NCBI RefSeq assembly: GCF_022605725.1
Contig: NC_065556.1
Span: forward strand, 7,068,001-7,132,000
Origin: Anthonomus grandis grandis
Lineage: Eukaryota > Arthropoda > Insecta > Coleoptera > Curculionidae
Reading direction: 5' to 3'
DNA: 64,000 nucleotides
Under the pieces are notes generated by a model, which worked only from the letters and a program-made list of their open reading frames with translations, was not told where the DNA came from and did not search any database. The translations under genes and the position numbers were made by a program. How positions within the stretch are numbered: position 1 is the stretch's first letter; each line of letters starts with the position of its first letter. Below, piece by piece: positions 38,049-51,600 of the stretch.

Positions 38049-39877
38049 ATGCCATATCTCGGCTATCGTAAGAGCTACAAACTTGCGGATAGTCTCGTTG
38101 GATTCAGAATGACGAGACTAAGACAAAACCGTCGGAATTTTATCGATAGCTCCCATAGAAGCCGAGATATCGACCTTCAAAATTTGGGTTTTTTCATTTT
38201 TCGGGTATACCCCCCCGTATCAAATTTTTTCACCAAAAATTGATTTTTTTCGAAATCAAACTAAGTATACCAGCGTCTTATTTGGGTCACCTAGATTACG
38301 AAAACACCAAGTTATAACAGGATCCGAACAGAACTAAGGGAATGAGAGCACTTTGAAAATCCTGAAAAAGTCGTTTTCGACGTCCGTTTTTGAGGCCAAA
38401 AATGGGCATCAAAATTGCCATATCTCGGCTATCGTAAGAGCTACGACCTTGCGGATGGTCTCGTTGTTTTCAGAATGACAAAACTAAGACAAAACCGTCG
38501 GAATTTTCCCGATAGCTCCCATAGAAGCCGAGATATCGACCTTCAAAATTTGGGTTTTTTCATTTTTCGGGTATACCCCCCCGTATCAAATTTTTTCACC
38601 AAAAATTGATTTTTTTCGAAATCAAACTAAGTATACCAGCGTCTTATTTGGGTCACCTAGATTACGAAAACACCAAGTTATAACAGGATCCGAACAGAAC
38701 TAAGGGAATGAGAGCACTTTGAAAATCCTGAAAAAGTCGTTTTCGACGTCCGTTTTTGAGGCCAAAAATGGGCATCAAAATTGCCATATCTCGGCTATCG
38801 TAAGAGTTACGACCTTGCGGATGGTCTCGTTGTCTTCAGAATGACAAAACCAAGACAAAACCGTCGGAATTTTTTTCAATAGCTTCCATAGAAGCCGAGA
38901 TATCGACCTTCAAAATTTGGGTTTTTTTATTTTTCGGGTATACCCCCCGTATCGAATTTTTTCACCAAAAATTGAGTTTTTTCGAAATCAAACTAAGTAT
39001 ACCAGCGTCTTATTTGAGTCACCTAGATTACGAAAACACCAAGTTATAACAGGATTCGAGCAGAACTAAGAGAATGAGAGCACTTTGAAAATCCTGAAAA
39101 AGTCGTTTTCGACGTCCGTTTTTGAGACCAAAAATGGGTATCAAAAATGCCATATCTCGGCTATCGTAAGAGCTACAAACTTGCGGATAGTCTCGTTGGA
39201 TTCAGAATGACGAGACTAAGACAAAACCGTCGGAATTTTATCGATAGCTCCCATAGAGCCGAGATATCGACCTTCAAAATTTGGGTTTTTTCATTTTTCG
39301 GGTATACCCCCCCGTATCAAATTTTTTCACCAAAAATTGATTTTTTTCGAAATCAAACTAAGTATACCAGCGTCTTATTTGGGTCACCTAGATTACGAAA
39401 ACACCAAGTTATAACAGGATCCGAACAGAACTAAGGGAATGAGAGCACTTTGAAAATCCTGAAAAAGTCGTTTTCGACGTCCGTTTTTGAGGCCAAAAAT
39501 GGGCATCAAAATTGCCATATCTCGGCTATCGTAAGAGCTACGACCTTGCGGATGGTCTCGTTGTTTTCAGAATGACAAAACTAAGACAAAACCGTCGGAA
39601 TTTTCCCGATAGCTCCCATAGAAGCCGAGATATCGACCTTCAAAATTTGGGTTTTTTCATTTTTCGGGTATACCCCCCCGTATCAAATTTTTTCACCAAA
39701 AATTGATTTTTTTCGAAATCAAACTAAGTATACCAGCGTCTTATTTGGGTCACCTAGATTACGAAAACACCGGGTTATAACAGGATCCGAGCAGAACTAA
39801 GGGAATGAGAGCACTTTGAAAATCCTGAAAAAGTCGTTTTCGACGTCTGTTTTTGAGGCCAAAAATGGGCATCAAAA
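38049..39877 (+). repeat. Three-monomer local duplication (1,097/1,098 bp)
   Basis: Units 38049 ('gctacaaacttgcggatagtc') and 38415 (type I/II hybrid) recur as 39147 and 39512, with a type III unit at 38781 between. The 39147 copy has lost one base ('catagagccgag', near 39258). The related region at 50430-51161 has only one such pair, so this is a gain here or a loss there. Confidence 0.8.
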
Positions 39878-42803
39878 ATGCCATATCCCGGCTATAGTAA
39901 GAGCTACGACCTTGCGGATGGTCTCGTTGGATTCAGAATGACGAAACTAAGACAAAACCGTCGGAATTTTCCCGATAGCTCCCATAGAAGCCGAGATATC
40001 GACCCTCAAAATTTGGGTTTTTTCATTTTTCGGGTATACCCCCCCGTATCGAATTTTTTCACCAAAAATTGATTTTTCCGAAATTAAACTAAGTATAACA
40101 GCATCTTATATGGGTTACCTAGATTACGAAAACACCGGGTTATAACAGGATCCGAGCAGAACTAAGAGAATGAGAGCACTTTGAAAATCCTGAAAAAGTC
40201 GTTTTCGACGTCCGTTTTTGAGGCCAAAAATGGGCATCAAAAATGCCATATCTCGGCTATCGTAAGAGCTACGAACTTGCGGATGGTTTCGTTGGATTCA
40301 GAATGACGAAACTAAGACAAAACCGTCGGAATTTTCCCGATAGCTCCTATAGAAGCCGAGATATCGACCTTCAAAATTTGGGTTTTTTCATTTTTCGGGT
40401 ATACCCCCCCGTATCGAATTTTTTCACCAAAAATTGATTTTTTTCGAAATCAAACTAAGTATACCAGCGTCTTATTTGGGTCACCTAGATTACGAAAACA
40501 CCAGGTTATAACAGGATCCGAGCAGAACTTAAGGAATGAGAGCACTTTGAAAATCCTGAAAAAGTCGTTTTCGACGTCCGTTTTTGAGGCCAAAAATGGG
40601 CATCAAAATTGCCATATCTCGGCTATCGTAAGAGCTGCGACCTTGCGAATGGTCTCGTTGGATTCAGAATGACGAAACTAAGACAAAACCGTCGGAATTT
40701 TCCCGATAGCTCCCATAGAAGCCGAGATATCGACCTTCAAAATTTGGGTTTTTTCATTTTTCGGGTATAACCCCCCGTATCAAATTTTTTCACCAAAAAT
40801 TGATTTTTTTCGAAATCAAACTAAGTATACCAGCGTCTTATTTGGGTCACCTAGATTACGAAAACACCGGGTTATAACAGGATCCGAGCAGAACTAAGGG
40901 AATGAGAGCACTTTGAAAATCCTGAAAAAGTCGTTTTCGACGTCCGTTTTTGAGGCCAAAAATATGCCTCAAAAATGCCATATCTCGGCTATCGTAAGAG
41001 TTACGACCTTGCGGATGGTCTCGTTGTCTTCAGAATGACAAAACTAAGACAAAACCGTCGGAATTTTTCCAATAGCTTCCATAGAAGCCGAGATATCGAC
41101 CTTCAAAATTTGGGTTTTTTCATTTTTCGGGTATACCCCCCCGTATCGAATTTTTTCACCAAAAATTGAGTTTTTTCGAAATCAAACTAAGTATACCAGC
41201 GTCTTATTTGGGTCACCTAGATTACGAAAACACCGGGTTATAACAGGATCCGAGCAGAACTAAGGGAATGAGAGCACTTTGAAAATCCTGAAAAAGTCGT
41301 TTTCGACGTCCGTTTTTGAGGCCAAAAATGGGCATCAAAAATGCCATATCTCGGCTATCGTAAGAGCTACGAACTTGCGGATGGTCTCGTTGGATTCAGA
41401 ATGACGAAACTAAGAAAAAACCGTCGGAATTTTCCCGATAGCTCCCATAGAAGCCGAGATATCGACCTTCAAAGTTTGGGTTTTTTCATTTTTCGGGTAT
41501 ACCCCCCCGTATCGAATTTTTTCACCAAAAATTGAGTTTTTTCGAAATCAAACTAAGTATACCAGCGTCTTATTTGGGTCACCTAGATTACGAAAACACC
41601 GGGTTATAACAGGATCCGAGCAGAACTAAGGGAATGAGAGCACTTTGAAAATCCTGAAAAAGTCGTTTCGACGTCCGTTTTTGACGCCAAAAATGGGCAT
41701 CAAAAATGCCATATCTCGGCTATCGTAAGAGTTACGACCTTGCGGATGGTCTCGTTGTTTTCAGAATGACAAAACTAAGACAAAACCGTCGGAATTTTTC
41801 CGATAGCTTCCAAAGAAGCCGAGATATCGACCTTCAAAATTTGGGTTTTTTCATTTTTCGGGTATACCCCTCGTATCGAATTTTTTTACCAAAAATTGAT
41901 TTTTTTCGAAATCAAACTAAGTATACCAGCGTCTTATTTGGGTCACCTAGATTACGAAAACACCGGGTTATAACAGGATCCGAGCAGAACTTAGGGAATG
42001 AGAGCACTTTGAAAATCCTGAAAAAGTCGTTTTCGACGTCCGTTTTTGAGGCCAAAAATGGGCATCAAAATTGCCATATCTCGGCTATCGTAAGAGCTAC
42101 GACCTTGCGAATGGTCTCGTTGGATTCAGAATGACGAAACTAAGACAAAACCGTCGGAATTTTTCCCGATAGCTTCCATAGAAGCCGAGATATCGACCTT
42201 CAAAATTTGGGTTTTTTCATTTTTCGGGTATACCCCCCCGTATCAAATTTTTTCACCAAAAATTGATTTTTTTCGAAATCAAACTAAGTATACCAGCGTC
42301 TTATTTGGGTCACCTAGATTACGAAAACACCAAGTTATAACAGGATCCGAGCAGAACTAAGGGAATGAGAGCACTTTGAAAATCCTGAAAAAGTCGTTTT
42401 CGACGTCCGTTTTTGAGGCCAAAAATGGGCATCAAAAATGCCATATCTCGGCTATCGTAAGAGCTACGAACTTGCGGATGGTTTCGTTGGATTCAGAATG
42501 ACGAGACTAAGACAAAACCGTCGGAATTTTCCTGATAGCTCCTATAGAAGCCGAGATATCGACCTTCAAAATTTGGGTTTTTTCATTTTTCGGGTATACC
42601 CCCCCGTATCAAATTTTTTCACCAAAAATTGATTTTTTTCGAAATCAAACTAAGTATACCAGCGTCTTATTTGGGTCACCTAGATTACGAAAACACCAAG
42701 TGATAACAGGATCCGAGCAGAACTAAGGGAATGAGAGCACTTTGAAAATCCTGAAAAAGTCGTTTTTGACGTCCGTTTTTGAGGCCAAAAATGGGCATCA
42801 AAA

Positions 42804-42938
42804 ATGCCATATCTCGGCTATCGTAAAACACCGGGTTATAACAGGATCCGAGCAGAACTAAGGGAATGAGAGCACTTTGAAAATCCTGAAAAAGTCGTTT
42901 TCGACGTCCGTTTTTGAGGCCAAAAATGGGCATCAAAA
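42804..42938 (+). repeat. 135-bp short unit 4
   Basis: Same junction, in block E1. The preceding monomer end carries 'caagtgataac' and a private T at 42767. Confidence 0.92.
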
Positions 42939-44037
42939 ATGCCATATCTCGGCTATCGTAAGAGTTACGACCTTGCGGATGGTCTCGTTGTTTTCAGAAT
43001 GACAAAACTAAGACAAAACCGTCGGAATTTTTTCGATAGCTTCCATAGAAGCCGAGATATCGACCTTCAAAATTTGGGTTTTTTCATTTTTCGGGTATAC
43101 CCCCCCGTATCGAATTTTTTCACCAAAAATTGATTTTTTTCGAAATCAAACTAAGTATACCAGCGTCTTATTTGGGTCACCTAGATTACGAAAACACCGG
43201 GTTATAACAGGATCCGAGCAGAACTAAGGGAATGAGAGCACTTTGAAAATCCTGAAAAAGTCGTTTTCGACGTCCGTTTTTGAGGCCAAAAATGGGCATC
43301 AAAAATGCCATATCTCGGATATCGTAAGAGTTACGACCTTGCGGATGGTCTCGTTGTTTTCAGAATGACAAAACTAAGACAAAACCGTCGGAATTTTTTC
43401 GATAGCTTCCATAGAAGCCGAGATATCGACCTTCAAAATTTGGGTTTTTTCATTTTTCGGGTATACCCCCCCGTATCGAATTTTTTCACCAAAAATTGAT
43501 TTTTTCCGAAATCAAACTAAGTATACCAGCGTCTTACTTGGGTCACCTAGATTACGAAACCACCGGGTTATAACAGGATCCGAGAAGAACTAAGGGAATG
43601 AGAGCACTTTGAAAATCCTGAAAAAGTCGTTTTCGACGTCCGTTTTTGAGGCCAAAAATGGGCATCAAAAATGCCATATCTCGGCTATCGTAAGAGCTAC
43701 GACCTTGCGGATGGTCTCATTGTTTTCAGAATGACAAAGCTAAGACAAAACCGTCGGAATTTTTTTCAATAGCTTCCATAGAAGCCGAGATATCGACCTT
43801 CAAAATTTGGGTTTTTTTATTTTTCGGGTATACCCACCCGTATCGAATTTTTTCACCAAAAACTGATTTTTTTCGAAATTAAACTAAGTATACCAGCGTC
43901 TTGTTTGGGTCACCTAGATTACGAAAACACCAGGTTATAACAGGATCCGAGCAGAACTTAGGGAATGAGAGCACTTCGAAAATCCTGAAAAAGTCGTTTT
44001 CGACGTCCGTTTTTGAGGCCAAAAATGGGCATCAAAA

Positions 44038-44172
44038 ATGCCATATCTCGGCTATCGTAAAACACCGGGTTATAACAGGATCCGAGCAGAACTAAGGGAA
44101 TGAGAGCACTTTGAAAATCCTGAAAAAGTCGTTTTCGACGTCCGTTTTTGAGGCCAAAAATGGGCATCAAAA
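44038..44172 (+). repeat. 135-bp short unit 5
   Basis: Same junction, in block E1. It is preceded by 'cagaacttaggg' and 'cacttcgaaaatcc', a context also found at 55322. Confidence 0.92.
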
Positions 44173-46001
44173 ATGCCATATCTCGGCTATCGTAAGAGTT
44201 ACGACCTTGCGGATGGTCTCGTTGTTTTCAGAATGACAAAACTAAGACAAAACCGTCGGAATTTTTTCGATAGCTTCCATAGAAGCCGAGATATCGACCT
44301 TCAAAATTTGGGTTTTTTCATTTTTCGGGTATACCCCCCCGTATAGAATTTTTTCACCAAAAATTGAGTTTTTTCGAAATCAAACTAAGTATACCAGCGT
44401 CTTATTTGGGTCACCTAGATTACGAAAACACCGGGTTATAACAGGATCCGAGCAGAACTTAGGGAATGAGAGCACTTTGAAAATCCTGAAAAAGTCGTTT
44501 TCGACGTCTGTTTTTGAGGCCAAAAATGGGCATGGAAATGCTATATCCCGGCTATCGTAAGATCTACGACCTTGCGGATGGTCTCGTTGGATTCAAAATG
44601 ACGAAACTAAGACAAAACCGTCGGAATTTTATCGATAGCTCCCATAGAAGCCGAGATATCGACCTTCAAAGTTTGGGTCTTTTCATTTTTCGGGTATACC
44701 CCCCCGTATCGAATTTTTTCACCAAAAATTGAAATTTTTCGAAATCAAACTAAGTATACCAGCGTCTTATTTGGGTCACCTAGATTACGAAAACACCAAG
44801 TTATAACAGGATCCGAGCAGAACTAAGGGAATGAGAGCACTTTGAAAATCCTGAAAAAGTCGTTTTCGACGTCCGTTTTTGAGGCCAAAAATATGCATCA
44901 AAAATGCCATATTTCGGCTATCGTAAGAGTTACGACCTTGCGGATGGTCTCGTTGTTTTCAGAATGACAAAACTAAGACAAAACCGTCGGAATTTTTCCG
45001 ATAGCTTCCATAGAAGCCGAGATATCGACCTTCAAAATTTGGGTTTTTTCATTTTTCGGGTATACCCCCCGTATCGAATTTTTTCACCAAAAATTGATTT
45101 TTTTCGAAATCAAACTAAGTATACCAGCGTCTTATTTGGGTCACCTAGATTACGAAAACACCGGGTTATAACAGGATCCGAGCAGAACTAAGGGAATGAG
45201 AGCACTTTGAAAATCCTGAAAAAGTCGTTTTCGACGTCCGTTTATGAGGCCAAAAATGGGCATCAAAATTGCCATATCTCGGCTATCGTAAGAGCTACGA
45301 CCTTGCGGATGGTCTCATTGTTTTCAGAATGACAAAACTAAGACAAAACCGTCGGAATTTTTTTCAATAGCTTCCATAGAAGCCGAGATATCGACCTTCA
45401 AAATTTGGGTTTTTTCATTTTTCGGGTATACCCCCCCGTATCGAATTTTTTCACCAAAAATTGATTTTTTTCGAAATCAAACTAAGTATACCAGCGTCTT
45501 ATTTGGGTCACCTAGATTACGAAAACACCGGGTTATAACAGGATCCGAGCAGAACTAAGGGAATGAGAGCACTTTGAAAATCCTGAAAAAGTCGTTTTCG
45601 ACGTCCGTTTTTGAGGCCAAAAATGGGCATCAAAAATGCCATATCTCGGCTATCGTAAGAGTTACGACCTTGCGGATGGTCTCGTTGTTTTCAGAATGAC
45701 AAAACTAAGACAAAACCGTCGGAATTTTTTCGATAGCTTCCATAGAAGCCGAGATATCGACCTTCAAAATTTGGGTTTTTTCATTTTTCGGGTATACCCC
45801 CCCGTATCGAATTTTTTCACCAAAAATTGATTTTTTTCGAAATCAAACTAAGTATACCAGCGTCTTATTTGGGTCACCTAGATTACGAAAACACCGGGTT
45901 ATAACAGGATCCGAGCAGAACTAAGGGAATGAGAGCACTTTGAAAATCCTGAAAAAGTCGTTTTCGACGTCCGTTTTTGAGGCCAAAAATGGGCATCAAA
46001 A

Positions 46002-46135
46002 TTGCCATATCTCGGCTATCGTAAAACACCGGGTTATAACAGGATCCGAGCAGAACTAAGGGAATGAGAGCACTTTGAAAATCCTGAAAAAGTCGTTCTC
46101 GACGTCTGTTTTTGAGGCCAAAAATGGGCATGGAA
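46002..46135 (+). repeat. 134-bp short unit 6
   Basis: Same junction, with 'caaaattgcc' at its start and a one-base shorter end ('gggcatggaaatgc'). The following unit has 'cgtaagatctac'. This variant trio is shared with 57286 and 61850. Confidence 0.92.
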
Positions 46136-47232
46136 ATGCTATATCCCGGCTATCGTAAGATCTACGACCTTGCGGATGGTCTCGTTGGATTCAAAATGAC
46201 GAAACTAAGACAAAACCGTCGGAATTTTCCCGATAGCTCCCATAGAAGCCGAGATATCGACCTTCAAAGTTTGGGTTTTTTCATTTTTCGGGTATACCCC
46301 CCCGTATCGAATTTTTTCACCAAAAATTGATTTTTTCCGAAATTAAACTAAGTATACCAGCATCTTATATGGGTTACCTAGATTACGAAAACATCGGGTT
46401 ATAACAGGATCCGAGCAGAACTAAGAAAATGAGAGCACTTTGAAAATCCTGAAAAAGTCGTTTTCGACGTCCGTTTTTGAGGCCAAAAATATGCATCAAA
46501 ATTGCCATATCTCGGCTATCGTAAGAGCTACGACCTTGCGGATGGTCTCGTTGTTTTCAGAATGACAAAACTAAGACAAAACCGTCGGAATTTTTCCGAT
46601 AGCTTCCATAGAAGCCGAGATATCGACCTTCAAAATTTGGGTTTTTTCATTTTTCGGGTATACCCCCCGTATCGAATTTTTTCACCAAAAATTGATTTTT
46701 TTCGAAATCAAACTAAGTATACCAGCGTCTTATTTGGGTCACCTAGATTACGAAAACACCGGGTTATAACAGGATCCGAGCAGAACTAAGGGAATGAGAG
46801 CACTTTGAAAATCCTGAAAAAGTCGTTTTCGACGTCCGTTTTTGAGGCCAAAAATGGGCATCAAAAATGCCATATCTCGGCTATCGTAAGAGCTACGGAC
46901 TTGCGGATGGTTTCGTTGGATTCAGAATGACGAGACTAAGACAAAACCGTCGGAATTTTCCCGATGGCTCCTATAGAAGCCGAGATATCGACCTTCAAAA
47001 TTTGGGTTTTTTCATTTTTTGGGTATACCCCCCCGTATCAAATTTGTTCACCAAAAATTGATTTTTTTCGAAATTAAACTAAGTATACCAGCGTCTTATT
47101 TGGCTCACCTAGATTACGAAAACACCAGGTTATAACAGGATCCGAGCAGAACTAAGGGAATGAGAGCACTTCGAAAATCCTGAAAAAGTCGTTTTCGACG
47201 TCCGTTTTTGAGGCCAAAAATGGGCATCAAAA

Positions 47233-47367
47233 ATGCCATATCTCGGCTATCGTAAAACACCGGGTTATAACAGGATCCGAGCAGAACTAAGGGAATGAGA
47301 GCACTTTGAAAATCCTGAAAAAGTCGTTTTCGACGTCCGTTTTTGAGGCCAAAAATGGGCATCAAAA
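47233..47367 (+). repeat. 135-bp short unit 7
   Basis: Same junction, in block E1. It is preceded by 'aaatttgttcacc', 'ttggctcacc' and 'cacttcgaaaatcc'. Confidence 0.92.
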
Positions 47368-48465
47368 ATGCCATATCTCGGCTATCGTAAGAGTTACGAC
47401 CTTGCGGATGGTCTCGTTGTTTTCAGAATGACAAAACTAAGACAAAACCGTTGGAATTTTTTCGATAGCTTCCATAGAAGCCGAGATATCGACCTTCAAA
47501 ATTTGGGTTTTTTCATTTTTCGGGTATACCCCCCCGTATCGAATTTTTTCACCAAAAATTGATTTTTTTCGAAATCAAACTAAGTATACCAGCGTCTTAT
47601 TTGGGTCACCTAGATTACGAAAACACCGGGTTATAACAGGATCCGAGCAGAACTAAGGGAATGAGAGCACTTTGAAAATCCTGAAAAAGTCGTTTTCGAC
47701 GTCCGTTTTTGAGGCCAAAAATGGGCATCAAAAATGCCATATCTCGGCTATCGTAAGAGCTACGAACTTGCGGATGGTTTCGTTGGATTCAGACTGACGA
47801 GACTAAGACAAAACCGTCGGAATTTTCCCGATAGCTCCTATAGAAGCCGAGATATCGACCTTCAAAATTTGGGTTTTTTCATTTTTCGGGTATACCCCCC
47901 CGTATCAAATTTTTTCACCAAAAATTGATTTTTTTCGAAATCAAACTAAGTATACCAGCGTCTTATTTGGGTCACCTAGATTACGAAAACACCAAGTGAT
48001 AACAGGATCCGAGCAGAACTAAGGGAATGAGAGCACTTTGAAAATCCTGAAAAAGTCGTTTTCGACGTCCGTTTTTGAGGCCAAAAATGGGCATCAAAAA
48101 TGCCATATCTCGGATATCGTAAGAGTTACGACCTTGCGGATGGTCTCGTTGTTTTCAGAATGACGAGACTAAGACAAAACCGTCGGAATTTTCCCGATAG
48201 CTCCTATAGAAGCCGAGATATCGACCTTCAAAATTTGGGTTTTTTTATTTTTCGGGTATACCCCCCCGTATCAAATTTGTTCACCAAAAATTGATTTTTT
48301 TCGAAATTAAACTAAGTATACCAGCGTCTTATTTGGGTCACCTAGATTACGAAAACACCAGGTTATAACAGGATCCGAGCAGAACTAAGGGAATGAGAGC
48401 ACTTCGAAAATCCTGAAAAAGTCGTTTTCGACGTCCGTTTTTGAGGCCAAAAATGGGCATCAAAA

Positions 48466-48600
48466 ATGCCATATCTCGGCTATCGTAAAACACCGGGTTA
48501 TAACAGGATCCGAGCAGAACTAAGGGAATGAGAGCACTTTGAAAATCCTGAAAAAGTCGTTTTCGACGTCCGTTTTTGAGGCCAAAAATGGGCATCAAAA
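48466..48600 (+). repeat. 135-bp short unit 8
   Basis: Same junction, in the ~750-bp stretch between blocks E1 and E2. Its upstream context ('aaatttgttcacc', 'cacttcgaaaa') resembles those at 47233 and 63217. Confidence 0.92.
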
Positions 48601-51600
48601 ATGCCATATCTCGGCTATCGTAAGAGTTACGACCTTGCGGATGGTCTCGTTGTTTTCAGAATGACAAAACTAAGACAAAACCGTCGGAATTTTTTCGATA
48701 GCTTCCATAGAAGCCGAGATATCGACCTTCAAAATTTGGGTTTTTTCATTTTTCGGGTATACCCCCCCGTATCGAATTTTTTCACCAAAAATTGATTTTT
48801 TTCGAAATCAAACTAAGTATACCAGCGTCTTATTTGGGTCACCTAGATTACGAAAACACCAAGTTATAACAGGATCCGAGCAGAACTAAGGGAATGAGAG
48901 CACTTTGAAAATCCTGAAAAAGTCGTTTTCGACGTCCGTTTTTGAGGCCAAAAATGGGCATCAAAAATGCCATATCTCGGCTATCGTAAGAGCTACGAAC
49001 TTGCGGTTGGTTTCGTTTGATTCAGAATGACGAGACTAAGACAAAACCGTCGGAATTTTCCCGATAGCTCCTATAGAAGCCGAGATATCGACCTTCAAAA
49101 TTTGGGTTTTTTCATTTTTCGGGTATACCCCCCCGTATCAAATTTTTTCACCAAAAATTGATTTTTTTCGAAATCAAACTAAGTATACCAGCGTCTTATT
49201 TGGGTCACCTAGATTACGAAAACACCAAGTGATAACAGGATCCGAGCAGAACTAAGGGAATGAGAGCACTTTGAAAATCCTGAAAAAGTCGTTTTCGACG
49301 TCCGTTTTTGAGGCCAAAAATGGGCATCAAAAATGCCATATCTCGGCTATCGTAAGAGTTACGACCTTGCGGATGGTCTCGTTGTTTTCAGAATGACAAA
49401 ACAAAGACAAAACCGTCGGAATTTTTTCGATAGCTTCCATAGAAGCCGAGATATCGACCTTCAAAATTTGGGTTTTTTCATTTTTCGGGTATACCCCCCC
49501 GTATCGAATTTTTTCACCAAAAATTGATTTTTTTCGAAATCAAACTAAGTATACCAGCGTCTTATTTGGGTCACCTAGATTACGAAAACACCGGGTTATA
49601 ACAGGATCCGAGCAGAACTAAGGGAATGAGAGCACTTTGAAAATCCTGAAAAAGTCGTTTTCGACGTCCGTTTTTGAGGCCAAAAATGGGCATCAAAAAT
49701 GCCATATCTCGGCTATCGTAAGAGCTACGAACTTGCGGATGGTTTCGTTGGATTCAGAATGACGAGACTAAGACAAAACCGTCGGAATTTTCCCGATAGC
49801 TCCTATAGAAGCCGAGATATCGACCTTCAAAATTTGGGTTTTTTCATTTTTCGGGTATACCCCCCCGTATCAAATTTTTTCACCAAAAATTGATTTTTTT
49901 CGAAATCAAACTAAGTATACCAGCGTCTTATTTGGGTCACCTAGATTACGAAAACACCAAGTGATAACAGGATCCGAGCAGAACTAAGGGAATGAGAGCA
50001 CTTTGAAAATCCTGAAAAAGTCGTTTTCGACGTCCGTTTTTGAGGCCAAAAATGGGCATCAAAAATGCCATATCTCGGCTATCGTAAGAGTTACGACCTT
50101 GCGGATGGTCTCGTTGTTTTTAGAATGACAAAACTAAGACAAAACCGTCGGAATTTTTCCGATAGCTTCCATAGAAGCCGAGATATCGACCTTCAAAATT
50201 TGGGTTTTTTCATTTTTCGGGTATACCCCCCGTATCGAATTTTTTCACCAAAAATTGATTTTTTTCGAAATCAAACTAAGTATACCAGCGTCTTATTTGG
50301 GTCACCTAGATTACGAAAACACCAAGTTATAACAGGATCCGAGCAGAACTAAGGGAATGAGAGCACTTTGAAAATCCTGAAAAAGTCGTTTTCGACGTCC
50401 GTTTTTGAGACCAAAAATGGGTATCAAAAATGCCATATCTCGGCTATCGTAAGAGCTACAAACTTGCGGATAGTCTCGTTGGATTCAGAATGACGAGACT
50501 AAGACAAAACCGTCGGAATTTTATCGATAGCTCCCATAGAAGCCGAGATATCGACCTTCAAAATTTGGGTTTTTTCATTTTTCGGGTATACCCCCCCGTA
50601 TCAAATTTTTTCACCAAAAATTGATTTTTTTCGAAATCAAACTAAGTATACCAGCGTCTTATTTGGGTCACCTAGATTACGAAAACACCAAGTTATAACA
50701 GGATCCGAACAGAACTAAGGGAATGAGAGCACTTTGAAAATCCTGAAAAAGTCGTTTTCGACGTCCGTTTTTGAGGCCAAAAATGGGCATCAAAATTGCC
50801 ATATCTCGGCTATCGTAAGAGCTACGACCTTGCGGATGGTCTCGTTGTTTTCAGAATGACAAAACTAAGACAAAACCGTCGGAATTTTCCCGATAGCTCC
50901 CATAGAAGCCGAGATATCGACCTTCAAAATTTGGGTTTTTTCATTTTTCGGGTATACCCCCCCGTATCAAATTTTTTCACCAAAAATTGATTTTTTTCGA
51001 AATCAAACTAAGTATACCAGCGTCTTATTTGGGTCACCTAGATTACGAAAACACCGGGTTATAACAGGATCCGAGCAGAACTAAGGGAATGAGAGCACTT
51101 TGAAAATCCTGAAAAAGTCGTTTTCGACGTCTGTTTTTGAGGCCAAAAATGGGCATCAAAAATGCCATATCCCGGCTATCGTAAGAGCTACGACCTTGCG
51201 GATGGTCTCGTTGGATTCAGAATGACGAAACTAAGACAAAACCGTCGGAATTTTCCCGATAGCTCCCATAGAAGCCGAGATATCGACCCTCAAAATTTGG
51301 GTTTTTTCATTTTTCGGGTATACCCCCCCGTATCGAATTTTTTCACCAAAAATTGATTTTTCCGAAATTAAACTAAGTATAACAGCATCTTATATGGGTT
51401 ACCTAGATTACGAAAACACCGGGTTATAACAGGATCCGAGCAGAACTAAGAGAATGAGAGCACTTTGAAAATCCTGAAAAAGTCGTTTTCGACGTCCGTT
51501 TTTGAGGCCAAAAATGGGCATCAAAAATGCCATATCTCGGCTATCGTAAGAGCTACGAACTTGCGGATGGTTTCGTTGGATTCAGAATGACGAAACTAAG

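Larger units (their letters stand above)
36483..48113 (+). repeat. Block E1, left copy of a ~10.5-kb near-tandem duplication
   Basis: 36483-38674 matches 48864-51055 at offset 12,381, and about 39072-48113 matches about 50355-59397 at offset 11,284 (11,283 before the single-base deletion near 39258). The offset change is the extra three-monomer segment at 38-39 kb. In the 9.04-kb part I found only five substitutions (39896, 41416, 42767, 43560, and 46463 vs 57747) and that deletion. Four short units and all odd monomer lengths are shared. Confidence 0.87.

Noticed and set aside
41706..42134. 142-codon + frame (also at 52990-53418)
   Set aside because: It arises because the C run is shortened ('acccctcg'), which shifts the frame past the usual stop into the next monomer. 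It is copied with the 10.5-kb block and has no protein features.
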